Source: Variovorax sp. PAMC28562 (GTDB lineage: Bacteria > Pseudomonadota > Gammaproteobacteria > Burkholderiales > Burkholderiaceae_C). From it: 64,000 bases of DNA. The notes beneath the pieces are model-generated. The model worked only from the letters and a program-made list of their open reading frames with translations, was not told the DNA's origin and did not search any database. Where the stretch lies: contig NZ_CP060296.1 of the NCBI RefSeq assembly GCF_014303735.1, positions 2,553,501 through 2,617,500 of the forward strand. The letters run 5' to 3'. Shown piece by piece: positions 46,504 to 56,852 of the stretch (its first letter is position 1; every line of letters starts with the position of its first letter). Both the position numbers and the translations under genes were made by a program.

Positions 46504-47379
46504 ATGCGTTTACTCCTCGATTCCTTTTGGCGCGCCGTCGCCTACTGCCTGCGGCCTCGCGTGATGCTGCTGTCCTTTCTGCCGCTTGTCGTAATGGTGG
46601 TGCTGGCGGGCGGCATCGGCTATTTCTACTGGGCGCCTGCCGTTGCGTGGACGCGTGAAGCGCTTGACGCCTGGCCACTGTTGTCCAGCGTATGGGGCTG
46701 GATCGGCGGGCTCTTTTCGGCCGACCCGCGTACGTTCCTCGCGCCGCTTGCCGTGGTGCTCGCCAGCACGCCGTTGCTGGTCCTCGTGTCGCTCATCGTC
46801 GTTGCCGCCTTCATGGCGCCGGCTTTGACACGCCTCGTGGCGGAGCGTCGTTTTCCGGCGCTGGAGCAGAAGAAGGGCGCCTCGATGCTCGGCAGCATTG
46901 CGCGCTCCATCGGCGTCACTTTGTTGGCGCTGGTCGCGCTTATCGTGTCGATGCCGCTTTGGCTGATTCCGCCGCTCGTATTGATCCTGCCTCCGTTGAT
47001 CTGGGGCTGGCTCACCTACCGCGTCATGAGTTTCGACGCGCTGGCCGAACACGCCAGTGCCGAAGAACGGGCCACCTTGCTGCGCACCCATCGGCTTCCG
47101 TTGCTCGGCATCGGCGTGCTGTGCGGTTACCTCGGCGCGGCGCCGAGCATCGTGTGGGCGTCCGGCATTCTTTTTGCGGCCGCTTTTTTCGTGCTGGTGC
47201 CGATCGCGATCTGGATCTATACCCTCGTGTTTGCGTTTTCTGCGCTCTGGTTCGCACATTACTGTCTCGATGCGCTCCACCAGTTGCGGGCACAGCGAGG
47301 GGCGCTGGCTGCCAACACTGCGGCTGTTCCGCTTCCTTCGATTTCCGATGCATCGGCTTCCCAATGGAGTTCCCCATGA
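46504..47379 (+). CDS. EI24 domain-containing membrane protein
   Basis: A 291-residue integral membrane protein with about six helices (LLSFLPLVVMVVLAGGIGYF, TPLLVLVSLIVVAAFMAPAL and others). It matches the EI24/CysZ-like family pattern (FWRAVAYCLRPRVMLLSFLP, then AALTRLVAERRFP-like segment). CysZ relatives move sulfate, but similarity to CysZ is too weak to assign transport. The ATG at 46504 starts at the first conserved block. It overlaps the CinA-like gene by four bases. Confidence 0.75.
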   Translation: MRLLLDSFWRAVAYCLRPRVMLLSFLPLVVMVVLAGGIGYFYWAPAVAWTREALDAWPLLSSVWGWIGGLFSADPRTFLAPLAVVLASTPLLVLVSLIVVAAFMAPALTRLVAERRFPALEQKKGASMLGSIARSIGVTLLALVALIVSMPLWLIPPLVLILPPLIWGWLTYRVMSFDALAEHASAEERATLLRTHRLPLLGIGVLCGYLGAAPSIVWASGILFAAAFFVLVPIAIWIYTLVFAFSALWFAHYCLDALHQLRAQRGALAANTAAVPLPSISDASASQWSSP

Positions 47380-48200
47380 CCCGTCAATCCAGCCCCGGGG
47401 CCAAGCGCGCCTTCGGCCTCATCATCGTCGGCGACGAGATCCTGTCGGGCAAACGTGCCGACAAGCACATGCCCAAGGTCATCGAACTGCTTGCCGCACG
47501 CGGCCTGCCGCTGGCTTGGGCCGAATACGTCGGCGACGAGCCACTGCGCATCACGGCTGCTCTGGCACGGGCTTTCGCTTCCGGCGATATCGTCTTTTCG
47601 ACCGGGGGCATCGGCGCCACGCCCGACGACCACACGCGCCAATGCGCTGCTGCGGCGCTCGGCGTGCCGCTCGTGCTGCACCCGGAGGCCGAGGTGCTGA
47701 TCCGCGAGCGGATGCAAGACACGGCCCGAGAGTCGGGCGTGCCTTACGAGCCCGATCGCCCGGACAACGTGCACCGTTTGAACATGGGTGTGTTCCCGCT
47801 CGGCTCGAACATCATCGTCAACCCGTACAACAAGATTCCGGGCTTCAGCGTGGCCGACGTGCACTTCGTTCCTGGCTTTCCGGTGATGGCTTGGCCAATG
47901 ATCGAATCGGTGCTCGACAGTCGCTACGTCGAGCTTTTTGCGCACGGCTCGGCGGCTGAAAAATCAGTCATCGTCTTCGGTGCGATGGAAGCCACCCTCA
48001 CCCCGCTGATGGAAGCGATCGAGCGCACACACGCGGGCATCAAGGTTTTCAGCCTGCCCAGCGTCGACCATCCGACCTATGGGCGGCACATCGAATTGGG
48101 CGTTAAGGGCGATCCCGGCGAGATCGAGGCTGCGTATGCACAGCTTCTAGAAGGATTGCGCACCTTTGATGCGCGTCTTGGCCCTGAATTGGTGCGTTAA
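47376..48200 (+). CDS. CinA N-domain (MoaB/Mog-like) protein
   Basis: A 274-residue protein of the CinA/YfaY group with only the molybdopterin-binding-like COG1058 domain: [38 protein letters not shown] and [20 protein letters not shown]. The C-terminal NMN deamidase domain of full CinA is absent. The family includes nucleotide and ADP-ribose pyrophosphatases. Its 3' end contains the first NtrC-like site of the glnA promoter. The ATG at 47376 overlaps the EI24 gene; a start at 47364 is also in frame. Confidence 0.85.
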   Translation: MTRQSSPGAKRAFGLIIVGDEILSGKRADKHMPKVIELLAARGLPLAWAEYVGDEPLRITAALARAFASGDIVFSTGGIGATPDDHTRQCAAAALGVPLVLHPEAEVLIRERMQDTARESGVPYEPDRPDNVHRLNMGVFPLGSNIIVNPYNKIPGFSVADVHFVPGFPVMAWPMIESVLDSRYVELFAHGSAAEKSVIVFGAMEATLTPLMEAIERTHAGIKVFSLPSVDHPTYGRHIELGVKGDPGEIEAAYAQLLEGLRTFDARLGPELVR

Positions 48201-48223
48201 TTGCGATTGCACCAAGAAGGCGA
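48181..48223 (+). promoter_or_regulatory. Two NtrC-like enhancer sites upstream of glnA
   Basis: GCCCT-GAATT-GGTGC at 48181-48195 matches the NtrC site GCACY-N5-GGTGC at nine of ten fixed positions. GCACC-AAGAA-GGCGA at 48209-48223 matches with a strong left half. Centres are 28 bases apart, at about -119 and -91 from the predicted start. The first site lies within the CinA-like coding end. Confidence 0.6.
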
Positions 48224-48280
48224 ACGACTGCCTTCTTTTGGACTCATGGGCCGCAGAACCCAGCCAGGCTCAGGGGACAA

Positions 48281-48296
48281 TGGCACAAAACCTGCA
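48281..48296 (+). promoter_or_regulatory. Sigma-54 promoter of glnA
   Basis: TGGCAC-AAAAC-CTGCA carries GG at 48282-48283 and GC at 48294-48295 with the exact ten-base spacing of -24/-12 promoters; only one base departs from TTGCA. It is 47 bases before the glnA ATG and downstream of NtrC-like sites. Confidence 0.8.
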
Positions 48297-48342
48297 TTCA
48301 TTTCTTCCGCGTTTCCAACCACTATCCCAACAGGAGAACCTG

Positions 48343-49758
48343 ATGTCAAAGACCGTCGCCGATGTACTCAAACTCGTCAAGGAAAGCGAGGTCAAGTTCA
48401 TCGACTTCCGATTCACCGACACGCGAGGCAAAGAGCAGCACGTGACCGTGCCGGTATCCGCTTTCGATGAAGACAAGTTCACCTCGGGCCACGCGTTCGA
48501 CGGCTCGTCGATTGCCGGCTGGAAAGGCATCGAAGCGTCGGACATGCAGCTCATGCCCGACCCGAACACCGCCAATATCGATCCGTTCTTCGAAGAGACC
48601 ACGCTGATCCTGACCTGCGACGTGATCGACCCGGTCGACGGCAAGCCTTATGAGCGCGATCCACGTTCGCTGGCAAAGCGCGCCGAGGCTTACATGAAGG
48701 CTTCGGGCCTTGGCGACACGGCCTATTTCGGGCCGGAGCCGGAATTCTTCGTTTTCGACAGCGTGCGCTGGAGGAACGACATGTCGGGCTGCTTCGTGAA
48801 GATCGATTCCGAAGAGGCTTCGTGGAACACCGACAAGGAATACGAGCACGGCAATACCGGCCATCGCCCAACCACCAAGGGCGGTTACTTCCCTGTGCCC
48901 CCGGTCGACAGCTTCCAAGACATGCGCTCTGAAATGTGCTTGGTGCTGGAAGCACTCGGCATTCCGGTCGAAGTGCATCATCATGAAGTCGCGAATGCGG
49001 GCCAGATGGAACTCGGCACCAAGTTCAGCACGCTGACGCAACGCGCCGATTGGGTCCAGTTGCAGAAGTACGTGATCCAGAACGTGGCCCATGCCTACGG
49101 CAAGACCGCGACCTTCATGCCCAAGCCGATCGTCGGTGACAACGGCTCCGGCATGCACGTTCACCAGTCGGTCTGGAAAGACGGCAAGAACCTGTTCGCA
49201 GGCGACGGTTATGCCGGGCTGTCGGAATTCGCACTGTTCTACATCGGCGGCATCATCAAGCACGCCCGCGCGCTGAACGCCATCACCAACCCCGGCACCA
49301 ACAGCTACAAGCGCCTGGTTCCTGGTTTCGAGGCACCGGTCAAGCTGGCGTACTCGGCCAAGAACCGCTCGGCTTCGATCCGTATTCCGTTCGTGGCCAA
49401 CCCCAAGGGTCGCCGCGTCGAAGCGCGCTTCCCCGATCCGCTGATGAACCCGTACCTGGGTTTCGCTGCATTGCTGATGGCCGGCCTCGACGGCGTGGAA
49501 AACAAGATCCATCCGGGCGAAGCCGCCACCAAGGATCTGTACCATCTGCCGCCGGAAGAAGATGCGCTGATCCCGACCGTGTGCCACAGCCTCGACCAGG
49601 CGCTGGAGCATCTCGACAAGGACCGCGCCTTCCTCACCAAGGGCGGCGTGTTCACCGATTCGTACATCGATGCGTACATCGATTTGAAGATGACCGAAGT
49701 CACGCGCTTCCGCATGGCGACGCACCCGGTCGAATTCGACATGTACTACTCGCTGTAA
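48343..49758 (+). CDS. glnA: Glutamine synthetase, type I
   Basis: A 471-residue GlnA. Motifs include [17 protein letters not shown], the ATP and metal regions [20 protein letters not shown] and [15 protein letters not shown], and the adenylylation tyrosine in [10 protein letters not shown]. It joins ammonia to glutamate and forms a dodecamer regulated by GlnE. The ATG at 48343 follows CAGGAGAA. The upstream sigma-54 promoter and NtrC-like sites indicate nitrogen control by the ntrBC genes downstream. Confidence 0.98.
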   Translation: MSKTVADVLKLVKESEVKFIDFRFTDTRGKEQHVTVPVSAFDEDKFTSGHAFDGSSIAGWKGIEASDMQLMPDPNTANIDPFFEETTLILTCDVIDPVDGKPYERDPRSLAKRAEAYMKASGLGDTAYFGPEPEFFVFDSVRWRNDMSGCFVKIDSEEASWNTDKEYEHGNTGHRPTTKGGYFPVPPVDSFQDMRSEMCLVLEALGIPVEVHHHEVANAGQMELGTKFSTLTQRADWVQLQKYVIQNVAHAYGKTATFMPKPIVGDNGSGMHVHQSVWKDGKNLFAGDGYAGLSEFALFYIGGIIKHARALNAITNPGTNSYKRLVPGFEAPVKLAYSAKNRSASIRIPFVANPKGRRVEARFPDPLMNPYLGFAALLMAGLDGVENKIHPGEAATKDLYHLPPEEDALIPTVCHSLDQALEHLDKDRAFLTKGGVFTDSYIDAYIDLKMTEVTRFRMATHPVEFDMYYSL

Positions 49759-49782
49759 ACCGGCTTACCCGGTTCACGCGTT

Positions 49783-49816
49783 AAAAAAGGACGGCCCAGG
49801 CCGTCCTTTTCTTTTT
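49783..49816 (+). terminator. Rho-independent terminator after glnA
   Basis: GGACGGCC-CA-GGCCGTCC is a perfect eight-pair stem flanked by A6 and TTTTCTTTTT. It separates glnA from the ntrBC part and lowers read-through. Confidence 0.92.
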
Positions 49817-49890
49817 GTGGGGAACAAGCCGAAGGTCGTATTGTCGAATTGCACGAAAATATCAGCTTGATGCGCACTACCTCCACCCCC

Positions 49891-50406
49891 ATGAAGACTG
49901 CTTCTTTTCTATTGATGGCTGCCTCGCTCGTCGCATCTCTGGCCGGCGTATCTGCCTTCGCGCAGGAGAAAGTTTTTCGCTGCGGCAACGAATACACCAA
50001 CAACGCAGCCGACGCGGCCAAGCGCGGCTGCAAGGTGATGGAAGGCGGCAACTTGACGATTGTGCAAGGCACCACGCCGCGTGGCGCTTCGGTTGGCGGC
50101 AGCGCTAGTGGCTCATCGGCCGCAAAGGCACCGGCCGGCAGCCCGCGCGTCGAGGGCTCCGACCAGCGCGCACGCGATGGCGAGGCCCGCTCGGTGCTCG
50201 AGTCCGAACTCAAGAAGGCCGAGTCCCGGCAAGCCGAATTGCTGAAGGACTTCAACAATGGCGAGCCCGAGAAGCAGGGCGCCGAGAGTCGCAACTACCA
50301 GAAATATCTCGATCGGGTCGCCGAAATGAAGGCCGAGATTGCCCGCAACGAGAGCGACATCGCCGGCATCAGGCGCGAAATAGGCCGCTTGCCGGCCAGA
50401 AACTGA
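49891..50406 (+). CDS. Secreted DUF4124-like protein with coiled coil
   Basis: A 171-residue exported protein. The signal peptide MKTASFLLMAASLVASLAGV is cut after AFAQ. A short Cys-containing head follows (KVFRCGNEYTNNAADAAKRG, then CKVMEGGN), resembling DUF4124 heads, then a Ser/Gly/Ala linker and a charged coiled coil (residues 100-165). The start could be 49870 or 49891. It lies between glnA and ntrB in Burkholderiales genomes as I recall. The role is unknown. Confidence 0.65.
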   Translation: MKTASFLLMAASLVASLAGVSAFAQEKVFRCGNEYTNNAADAAKRGCKVMEGGNLTIVQGTTPRGASVGGSASGSSAAKAPAGSPRVEGSDQRARDGEARSVLESELKKAESRQAELLKDFNNGEPEKQGAESRNYQKYLDRVAEMKAEIARNESDIAGIRREIGRLPARN

Positions 50407-50408
50407 GG

Positions 50409-51485
50409 ATGGTTTTCGGCAAGCCCGCCGGCACCGGCAAGCGCTTTCAAACCTTCGATCTTCTCTCTACATTGATCGCCGTCGTCCGCATGGACGGCGC
50501 GGTTTCGTTCGCCAACGCCGCGCTTGAAGACGCGCTGGGTACGTCGCGTCGAACGCTTGAAGGTTCACCGTTCGGCAACTGTTTCAATGAGCCGAACGTC
50601 TTCCGCACTGCTATCGATGGTGCGCGCAGCAACGACTTTGCGACCCTGCGCTACGAAGCGCTGCTGCGTCGCGGCAGCCACGAAATGATGCCGGTGCAGG
50701 TGACCCTGGCGCAAGGCGACAAGCCGGGCGAACTCATCATTGAACTGATCCCGATCGAGCAGCAAGTGCGGCAGGACCGCGAAGAGCGTTTGCTCGATCA
50801 GGCGCAGGCAAACAAGGAACTGATCCGCAATCTGGCGCACGAGATCAAGAACCCGCTCGGCGGCATCCGTGGCGCTGCGCAGCTGCTGCAGATGGAGGTG
50901 GAGTCGCGTGATCTTGTCGAGTACACGCAGGTCATCATTCATGAGGCCGACCGCTTGCAGACGCTGGTAGACCGGCTGCTGGCGCCCCATCGGCGGCCGC
51001 ATGTGGTGGGTGACGTCAACATCCATGAAGTGTGCGAGCGGGTGCGCTCGGTGATCTTGGCGGAGTTCCCGCGCGACCTCGACATTCAGCGCGATTTCGA
51101 TCCGTCACTGCCGGAGTTTCGCGGCGATCGTGAGCAGCTGATTCAGGCCACGCTCAACATCGTTCACAACGCGGCGCAGGCGTTGGCCGAGCGACGCGCG
51201 GCCGGCGACGCGCGCATCACGCTCAAGACGCGCGTTGCCCGACAAGTGATCTTCAATAAGCAGTGGTATCGATTGGCACTGGAATTGCATGTGATCGACA
51301 ACGGACCGGGTGTGCCGGATGCGATCAAGGACCGCATCTTTTACCCGCTCGTCTCCGGAAGGGAAGGTGGAACCGGGCTGGGGCTGACGCTAGCGCAGAC
51401 ATTTGTGCAGCAGCACCACGGCCTGATCGAGTGCGACAGCGTACCGGGCCGGACCGATTTCAAAATACTGATACCGCTGCCGTAG
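50409..51485 (+). CDS. ntrB: Nitrogen sensor kinase NtrB (GlnL)
   Basis: A 358-residue histidine kinase without membrane helices. An N-terminal PAS-like domain (LLSTLIAVVRMDGAVSFANA) precedes the HisKA H-box NLAHEIKNPLGGIRGAAQLL (phospho-His near residue 141) and the ATPase domain (NIVHNAAQAL, DNGPGVPD and GGTGLGLTLA). It phosphorylates NtrC under nitrogen limitation under PII control. It starts two bases after the secreted protein gene and precedes ntrC by 25. Confidence 0.95.
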   Translation: MVFGKPAGTGKRFQTFDLLSTLIAVVRMDGAVSFANAALEDALGTSRRTLEGSPFGNCFNEPNVFRTAIDGARSNDFATLRYEALLRRGSHEMMPVQVTLAQGDKPGELIIELIPIEQQVRQDREERLLDQAQANKELIRNLAHEIKNPLGGIRGAAQLLQMEVESRDLVEYTQVIIHEADRLQTLVDRLLAPHRRPHVVGDVNIHEVCERVRSVILAEFPRDLDIQRDFDPSLPEFRGDREQLIQATLNIVHNAAQALAERRAAGDARITLKTRVARQVIFNKQWYRLALELHVIDNGPGVPDAIKDRIFYPLVSGREGGTGLGLTLAQTFVQQHHGLIECDSVPGRTDFKILIPLP

Positions 51486-51510
51486 CGCAGCGATGGCAAC
51501 AAGGAGCTGC

Positions 51511-53031
51511 ATGAAGCCGATTTGGATAGTGGACGACGACCAGTCGATCCGCTTCGTGCTGGAGAAAGCGCTGCTGCGCGAAGACCTGCCGACACGCAGC
51601 TTCACCAACACCCGCGAAGTGCTCGCCGCGCTCGAGCTGGCAGCCGACGATGAAACGCAGGGCCCTCAAGTCCTGGTGAGCGACATCCGCATGCCTGGCG
51701 GCTCGGGGCTCGACCTGCTCGACAAGATCAAGGCCAAGCACCCCGGCCTGCCCGTCATCATCATGACGGCGTTCTCCGACCTCGATAGCGCCGTTTCCGC
51801 GTTCCAGGGAGGAGCTTTCGAATACCTGCCCAAGCCTTTCGACTTGCCACGCGCAGTCGAGTTGATCCGGCGCGCTGTCGACGAGAGCCAACGCGAAGAA
51901 GTGGCCGAAGAGCGCATGGCCGCGGCGCCCGAAATGCTGGGCCAGGCGCCTGCCATGCAGGACGTGTTCCGTGCCATCGGACGGCTGTCGCAGAGCAACG
52001 TGACGGTGCTGATCACCGGTGAATCGGGTTCGGGCAAAGAGCTCGTGGCGCGCGCGTTGCACAAGCATTCGCCGCGCACCAATGGCCCGTTTGTCGCTAT
52101 CAACACCGCCGCCATTCCCAAGGATTTGCTCGAGAGCGAATTGTTCGGCCACGAGCGCGGCGCCTTTACCGGAGCGCAGACCATGCGACGCGGCCGCTTC
52201 GAACAGGCCGAAGGCGGGACGCTGTTTCTCGATGAAATCGGCGACATGCCGTTCGACTTGCAGACGCGTTTGCTGCGCGTGCTGAGCGACGGTCATTTCT
52301 ATCGCGTCGGTGGCCATAACTCGGTCAAAGCCAATGTGCGCGTGATCGCTGCCACACACCAAGACCTGGAACAGCGCGTCAAGATCGGTGGATTTCGTGA
52401 AGACTTGTTTCACCGGCTCAACGTGATTCGTCTGCGTCTGCCGGCTTTGCGCGAGCGCGGTGAAGACGTGCCCGCACTCACTCGGCACTTCCTGCAGCAG
52501 AGCGCCAAGCAACTCGGAGCCGAACCCAAGCGCATCTCGGATGCCGCGCTGACGCAGCTTGCGACCTTCGCGTTTCCGGGCAACGTGCGTCAGCTCGAAA
52601 ATATTTGCCACTGGCTGACCGTCATGGCGCCCGCGCAGCTGGTCGAAACCAAAGACCTGCCGCCTGAGGTGCTGGCGGTGGTGCCGGTCGAGGCGCCCAT
52701 CGTTGCGCATGCCCAGCCCCAGATGGCGACCGCAGCGCCCGCGCATTCGTCCGAGCAGCTGGCGATGCCAGCCCCCGTGTTGACTGCCATGACGGAGGCT
52801 TCGACATTCGCGGGTTCTGCGGGCTGGGAAAGCGGGCTCGAAGAGGAGGCGCAAGCCTTGCTCGAAGCCGGTCGCAACGATGTCTGGGATGTCTTGTCGA
52901 AACGCTTCGAGTCTCGACTCATCCTTACCGCGTTGGCCAACACGCGCGGCCGGCGCATCGAGGCTGCACAAAAGCTCGGCATCGGGCGCAATACGATCAC
53001 GCGCAAGATCCAGGAGCTCGGCATCGAGTGA
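51511..53031 (+). CDS. ntrC: Nitrogen response regulator NtrC (GlnG), sigma-54 activator
   Basis: A 506-residue activator. The receiver domain has the phospho-acceptor D58 (VLVSDIRMP). The AAA+ domain carries Walker A GESGSGKE, the sigma-54 contact loop GAFTGA and Walker B GGTLFLDEIGDM. The C-terminal Fis-type helix-turn-helix is RIEAAQKLGIGRNTITRKIQ. A 90-residue Pro/Ala-rich linker before the DNA-binding domain is long for the family. The ATG at 51511 has AAGGAG upstream. Confidence 0.97.
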   Translation: MKPIWIVDDDQSIRFVLEKALLREDLPTRSFTNTREVLAALELAADDETQGPQVLVSDIRMPGGSGLDLLDKIKAKHPGLPVIIMTAFSDLDSAVSAFQGGAFEYLPKPFDLPRAVELIRRAVDESQREEVAEERMAAAPEMLGQAPAMQDVFRAIGRLSQSNVTVLITGESGSGKELVARALHKHSPRTNGPFVAINTAAIPKDLLESELFGHERGAFTGAQTMRRGRFEQAEGGTLFLDEIGDMPFDLQTRLLRVLSDGHFYRVGGHNSVKANVRVIAATHQDLEQRVKIGGFREDLFHRLNVIRLRLPALRERGEDVPALTRHFLQQSAKQLGAEPKRISDAALTQLATFAFPGNVRQLENICHWLTVMAPAQLVETKDLPPEVLAVVPVEAPIVAHAQPQMATAAPAHSSEQLAMPAPVLTAMTEASTFAGSAGWESGLEEEAQALLEAGRNDVWDVLSKRFESRLILTALANTRGRRIEAAQKLGIGRNTITRKIQELGIE

Positions 53032-53070
53032 TGCCGGCCTGCTGCATGCCAGTGTGTGCGGCGGGGTGCC

Positions 53071-54261
53071 TTACTTCAGCAGTTCGCTCAAGCTCACCGG
53101 CTTGATCTTGCCGCCTTCGACGGTCACCACCACCGGATCGACAATGGTGCCGCCCACCGCATCGACGCCCTTGAATTCGCCGGCGTTTTGATCCTTTGGC
53201 AGCTTCATCAGCGCATCGTTCATCTGGGCGCGAATGGCGGCCGCATCGGTGCTCGTACCCGCCGCTTTCATGGCCGCGGCCAGCGCGTGCGTCATGGCGT
53301 AGTTGTACGAAGATTCTGTGGTCGGGTCTTTGTCGGCGCCGTACGCCTTGCGGTATGCGGCGGCAAAGGCTTTGGGGCCTGGGCGTTCGTCGTACGAAAC
53401 CGGCATCACGCCAATGGAGCCTTCGAGCATGGCCAGTCCACCGGTGACCTTGGACATCTCATCGAGCTTGGCCTGGTCCATGATTAAAAAACCGCCCTTG
53501 AACCCGAGCTCGCGCGCCTGTTTGGCGACCAGCGCGGTCGGCTCCGAAGGGCCGCCGACAAACAGCACGTCGGGCTTCTCGGCCAGCACCCGGCTCACGC
53601 CGCTGTAGAAGTCGGCCGAGCGGTTGTACGACATGGGGTTGTTGGAAACCACCGTGCCGCCGGCCTTGACCCACGCTGGCTCGAACAGTGCGCTCCAGTT
53701 CTTGGCGTAGTCGTGGTCACCCGGCAGCATGCCGACCTTCTTGCCGTACTTCTTCATCTCGTATTTGGTGAAGGGCTCGATGTACGAGTTGAACGTCGGA
53801 GGGATCCGGATGGTCAGCTTGTTGCCGGTTTCTGTGATCTTGGGCGTGCTCGAGTACGCCATCACGATGAACTTCTCTTGCTCGTTGAAGGCCTGCATGG
53901 CGTAGATGCCGCCGGAATGCGGCACGAACACTGCCGCCGTCTGGTATTGCTGCACCAGCCGACGCGCGTTGATGGCTGCTTCAGCCGGGGAGTACTTGTC
54001 GTCCAGCGACACGAGTTCGAGCTTGACCTTCTTGCCGGCTACCTCGAGCCCGGTGGCGTTGATCTCCTTGATCGCCATCTCTATGCCGTTGACCACGTTC
54101 TTGCCATACAGCGCGGCACCGCCGCTCAACGGGCCGGTGTAGCCGATCTTGACGAGGTCTTGCGCCAAGGCAGAGCCGGCACCCATGGCGCCTATCGCCC
54201 CGAGCAGGGTCGCAGCGATGGGCAGCAGGGCCAGGCGGCGGCGGGGGGTCGTGTTCTTCAT
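53071..54261 (-). CDS. Branched-chain amino acid type ABC substrate-binding protein
   Basis: A 396-residue periplasmic binding protein of the LivJ/LivK type. The signal peptide spans about 34 residues (RRRLALLPIAATLLGAIGAM, cut after ALAQ). The mature start VKIGYTGPLSGGAALYGKNV is typical. The family also binds amides, urea and aromatic acids, so the ligand is uncertain. It is the last gene of the liv-type operon, 84 bases after livF. Confidence 0.9.
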   Translation of the reverse strand: MKNTTPRRRLALLPIAATLLGAIGAMGAGSALAQDLVKIGYTGPLSGGAALYGKNVVNGIEMAIKEINATGLEVAGKKVKLELVSLDDKYSPAEAAINARRLVQQYQTAAVFVPHSGGIYAMQAFNEQEKFIVMAYSSTPKITETGNKLTIRIPPTFNSYIEPFTKYEMKKYGKKVGMLPGDHDYAKNWSALFEPAWVKAGGTVVSNNPMSYNRSADFYSGVSRVLAEKPDVLFVGGPSEPTALVAKQARELGFKGGFLIMDQAKLDEMSKVTGGLAMLEGSIGVMPVSYDERPGPKAFAAAYRKAYGADKDPTTESSYNYAMTHALAAAMKAAGTSTDAAAIRAQMNDALMKLPKDQNAGEFKGVDAVGGTIVDPVVVTVEGGKIKPVSLSELLK

Positions 54262-55039
54262 GATCAGAGTCTCCTGAGGGTTGCAACGAATGGAAGGAAA
54301 GTAGCAGGGAGGCGGTGCGGCTCGTTGTACCGTGCGGTCATGCGATCAGGCGCCGATGTAGGCAGCGCGCACCGCCTCGTTGTTGAGCAACGAATCACGA
54401 TCGCCTTCGAGCGTGATGCGGCCACGTTCGATGACGTAGGCGCGATGCGCGATCGCCAGCGCCGAGTACGCGTTCTGTTCTGCCAGCAGCACCGTAGTGC
54501 CCGCACGGTTGATCCGCTGGATGACCTCGAACACCTGCTTCACGACCAGCGGCGCCAGGCCGAGCGACGGCTCGTCGAGCAGCAACACCTTGGGTCGTCC
54601 GAGGATTGCGCGGCCGATCGCCACCATTTGCTGCTGCCCGCCGGACAGCGAGCCGGCCGGGTCGTTCTGCTTTTTTTCGAGAATTGGAAACAGGCCGAAC
54701 ACCTCGTCGAGCGAACGCTTGATGCCGGCTTTGTCGCTGCGGTGGACATAGGCGCCGAGCACCAGATTCTTTTTGACCGACATCATCGGAAAAAGCTTCC
54801 GTCCTTCGGGACAGTGAACCACGCCGGCTCCGACGATCTGCGCCGGTCGCTTGCCGACCAACTCGCTGTCGGCGAATCGAATGCTGCCGGCACTCGCTTT
54901 TTGAATGCCGCTGGCCGCCATGAAGATCGATGTCTTACCCGCACCGTTGGCGCCCAGCAGAACCACCAGTTCGCCGGCAGACGCATGCATCGTGACGCCG
55001 CTCAGTGCGCGAAAGCTGCCGTAGTGAAGGTCGACGTTT

Positions 55040-55820
<781 letters not shown>

Positions 55821-55828
<8 letters not shown>

Positions 55829-56852
55829 GGTGCTTCGCCTTCGCCTTCGCCTTCGCCGTCGTTTCGACGAACTGCGTGGTCGTGGTTGCGGCCGCAGCAG
55901 ACTCCGCTGCATCGGCGCGCCGCGCACGCCGCTTCAGGTAGGTGCCGACGATGCCATTGGGCAAGAAGATGATGAGCGCGATCAGCACGGGACCGAAGAC
56001 GACCATGCGGTAGTCCTGCAGGAACTGCAAGCTCTGTGTGAGCCATGTGACCAGGAAGGTGCCGACCAGTGGTCCGAGCAGCGTGCCGATGCCGCCGACC
56101 AGTATGAACATCACGAGGTCGAAGGTCACGGTTTCGCTTGCGAGATCGGGACCGAGAAAGCGCACCTGCCCGGCGTAGAGAGCGCCGGCAAAACCGGCGT
56201 ACGTTACCGACAGCACGAACGACAGCGTCTTGGTGCGCATCAGGTTGATGCCCAGCGCCTCGGCCAGTTCGTCGCTGTTGCGCACCGCCATGAAGCTGCG
56301 CCCGAGCAGCGAGCGCACGATGCGCGCCATGATCCAGATGGCCAGTGCCAGGAAGGCAAGCACCAGGTAGTACTGCGACAGCGGCGTGCCGAACTGCAGC
56401 GGGCCGATGCCGCTCGGCGCCGGAATGCCCATGATGCCGACCGGCCCGTGCGTCAGGCTCTCCCACTTTTCGATCAGCAAAAACATGATGTAGCTGATGC
56501 ACAGCGTGAAGATCGAAAAGTAGTGGCCCTTGAGTCGCAGCGACAGCAGCCCGACGAAGAAGCCGATGCTGGCCGTCACCAAGCCTGCGAGCACAAATGC
56601 GACCCAGAATGGCACGTGGTGATCGACCGTCAGGATGCCTACCGTGTAAGCGCCGACCGCCATGAAAGCGCCGTGCGCCAGGTTGAACTGGCCGGTGTAG
56701 CCGGTGATGAGGTTGAGCCCCAGTGCCGCGATTGCCATGATGAAGGCTTGCGTTGCGACAGAGAGCAGGTAGTTGTTCTGCGCGAAGAGCGGAAAGATCA
56801 GCGCCACCACCGCCAGCAGGGCCCAGCCGGCTTTGCCTTCGAGCAGTTTCAT
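55821..56852 (-). CDS. livM: Branched-chain amino acid type ABC transporter permease LivM
   Basis: A 343-residue permease with about ten helices. The LivM pattern LGLNLITGYTGQFNLAHGAF and the cytoplasmic loop SLLGRSFMAVRNSDELAEAL are clear. The C-terminus is a basic Ala-Lys repeat (ETTAKAKAKAKHHA) coded by a tandem hexamer. The ATG overlaps the livH stop by one base (TGATG). Confidence 0.92.
55833..55856. repeat. Hexanucleotide repeat CTTCGC x4
   Basis: Four exact tandem copies of CTTCGC (GCGAAG on the coding strand). They encode the AKAKAKAK tail of LivM and end five bases before the livG start, so they also form its ribosome binding region. Confidence 0.85.
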
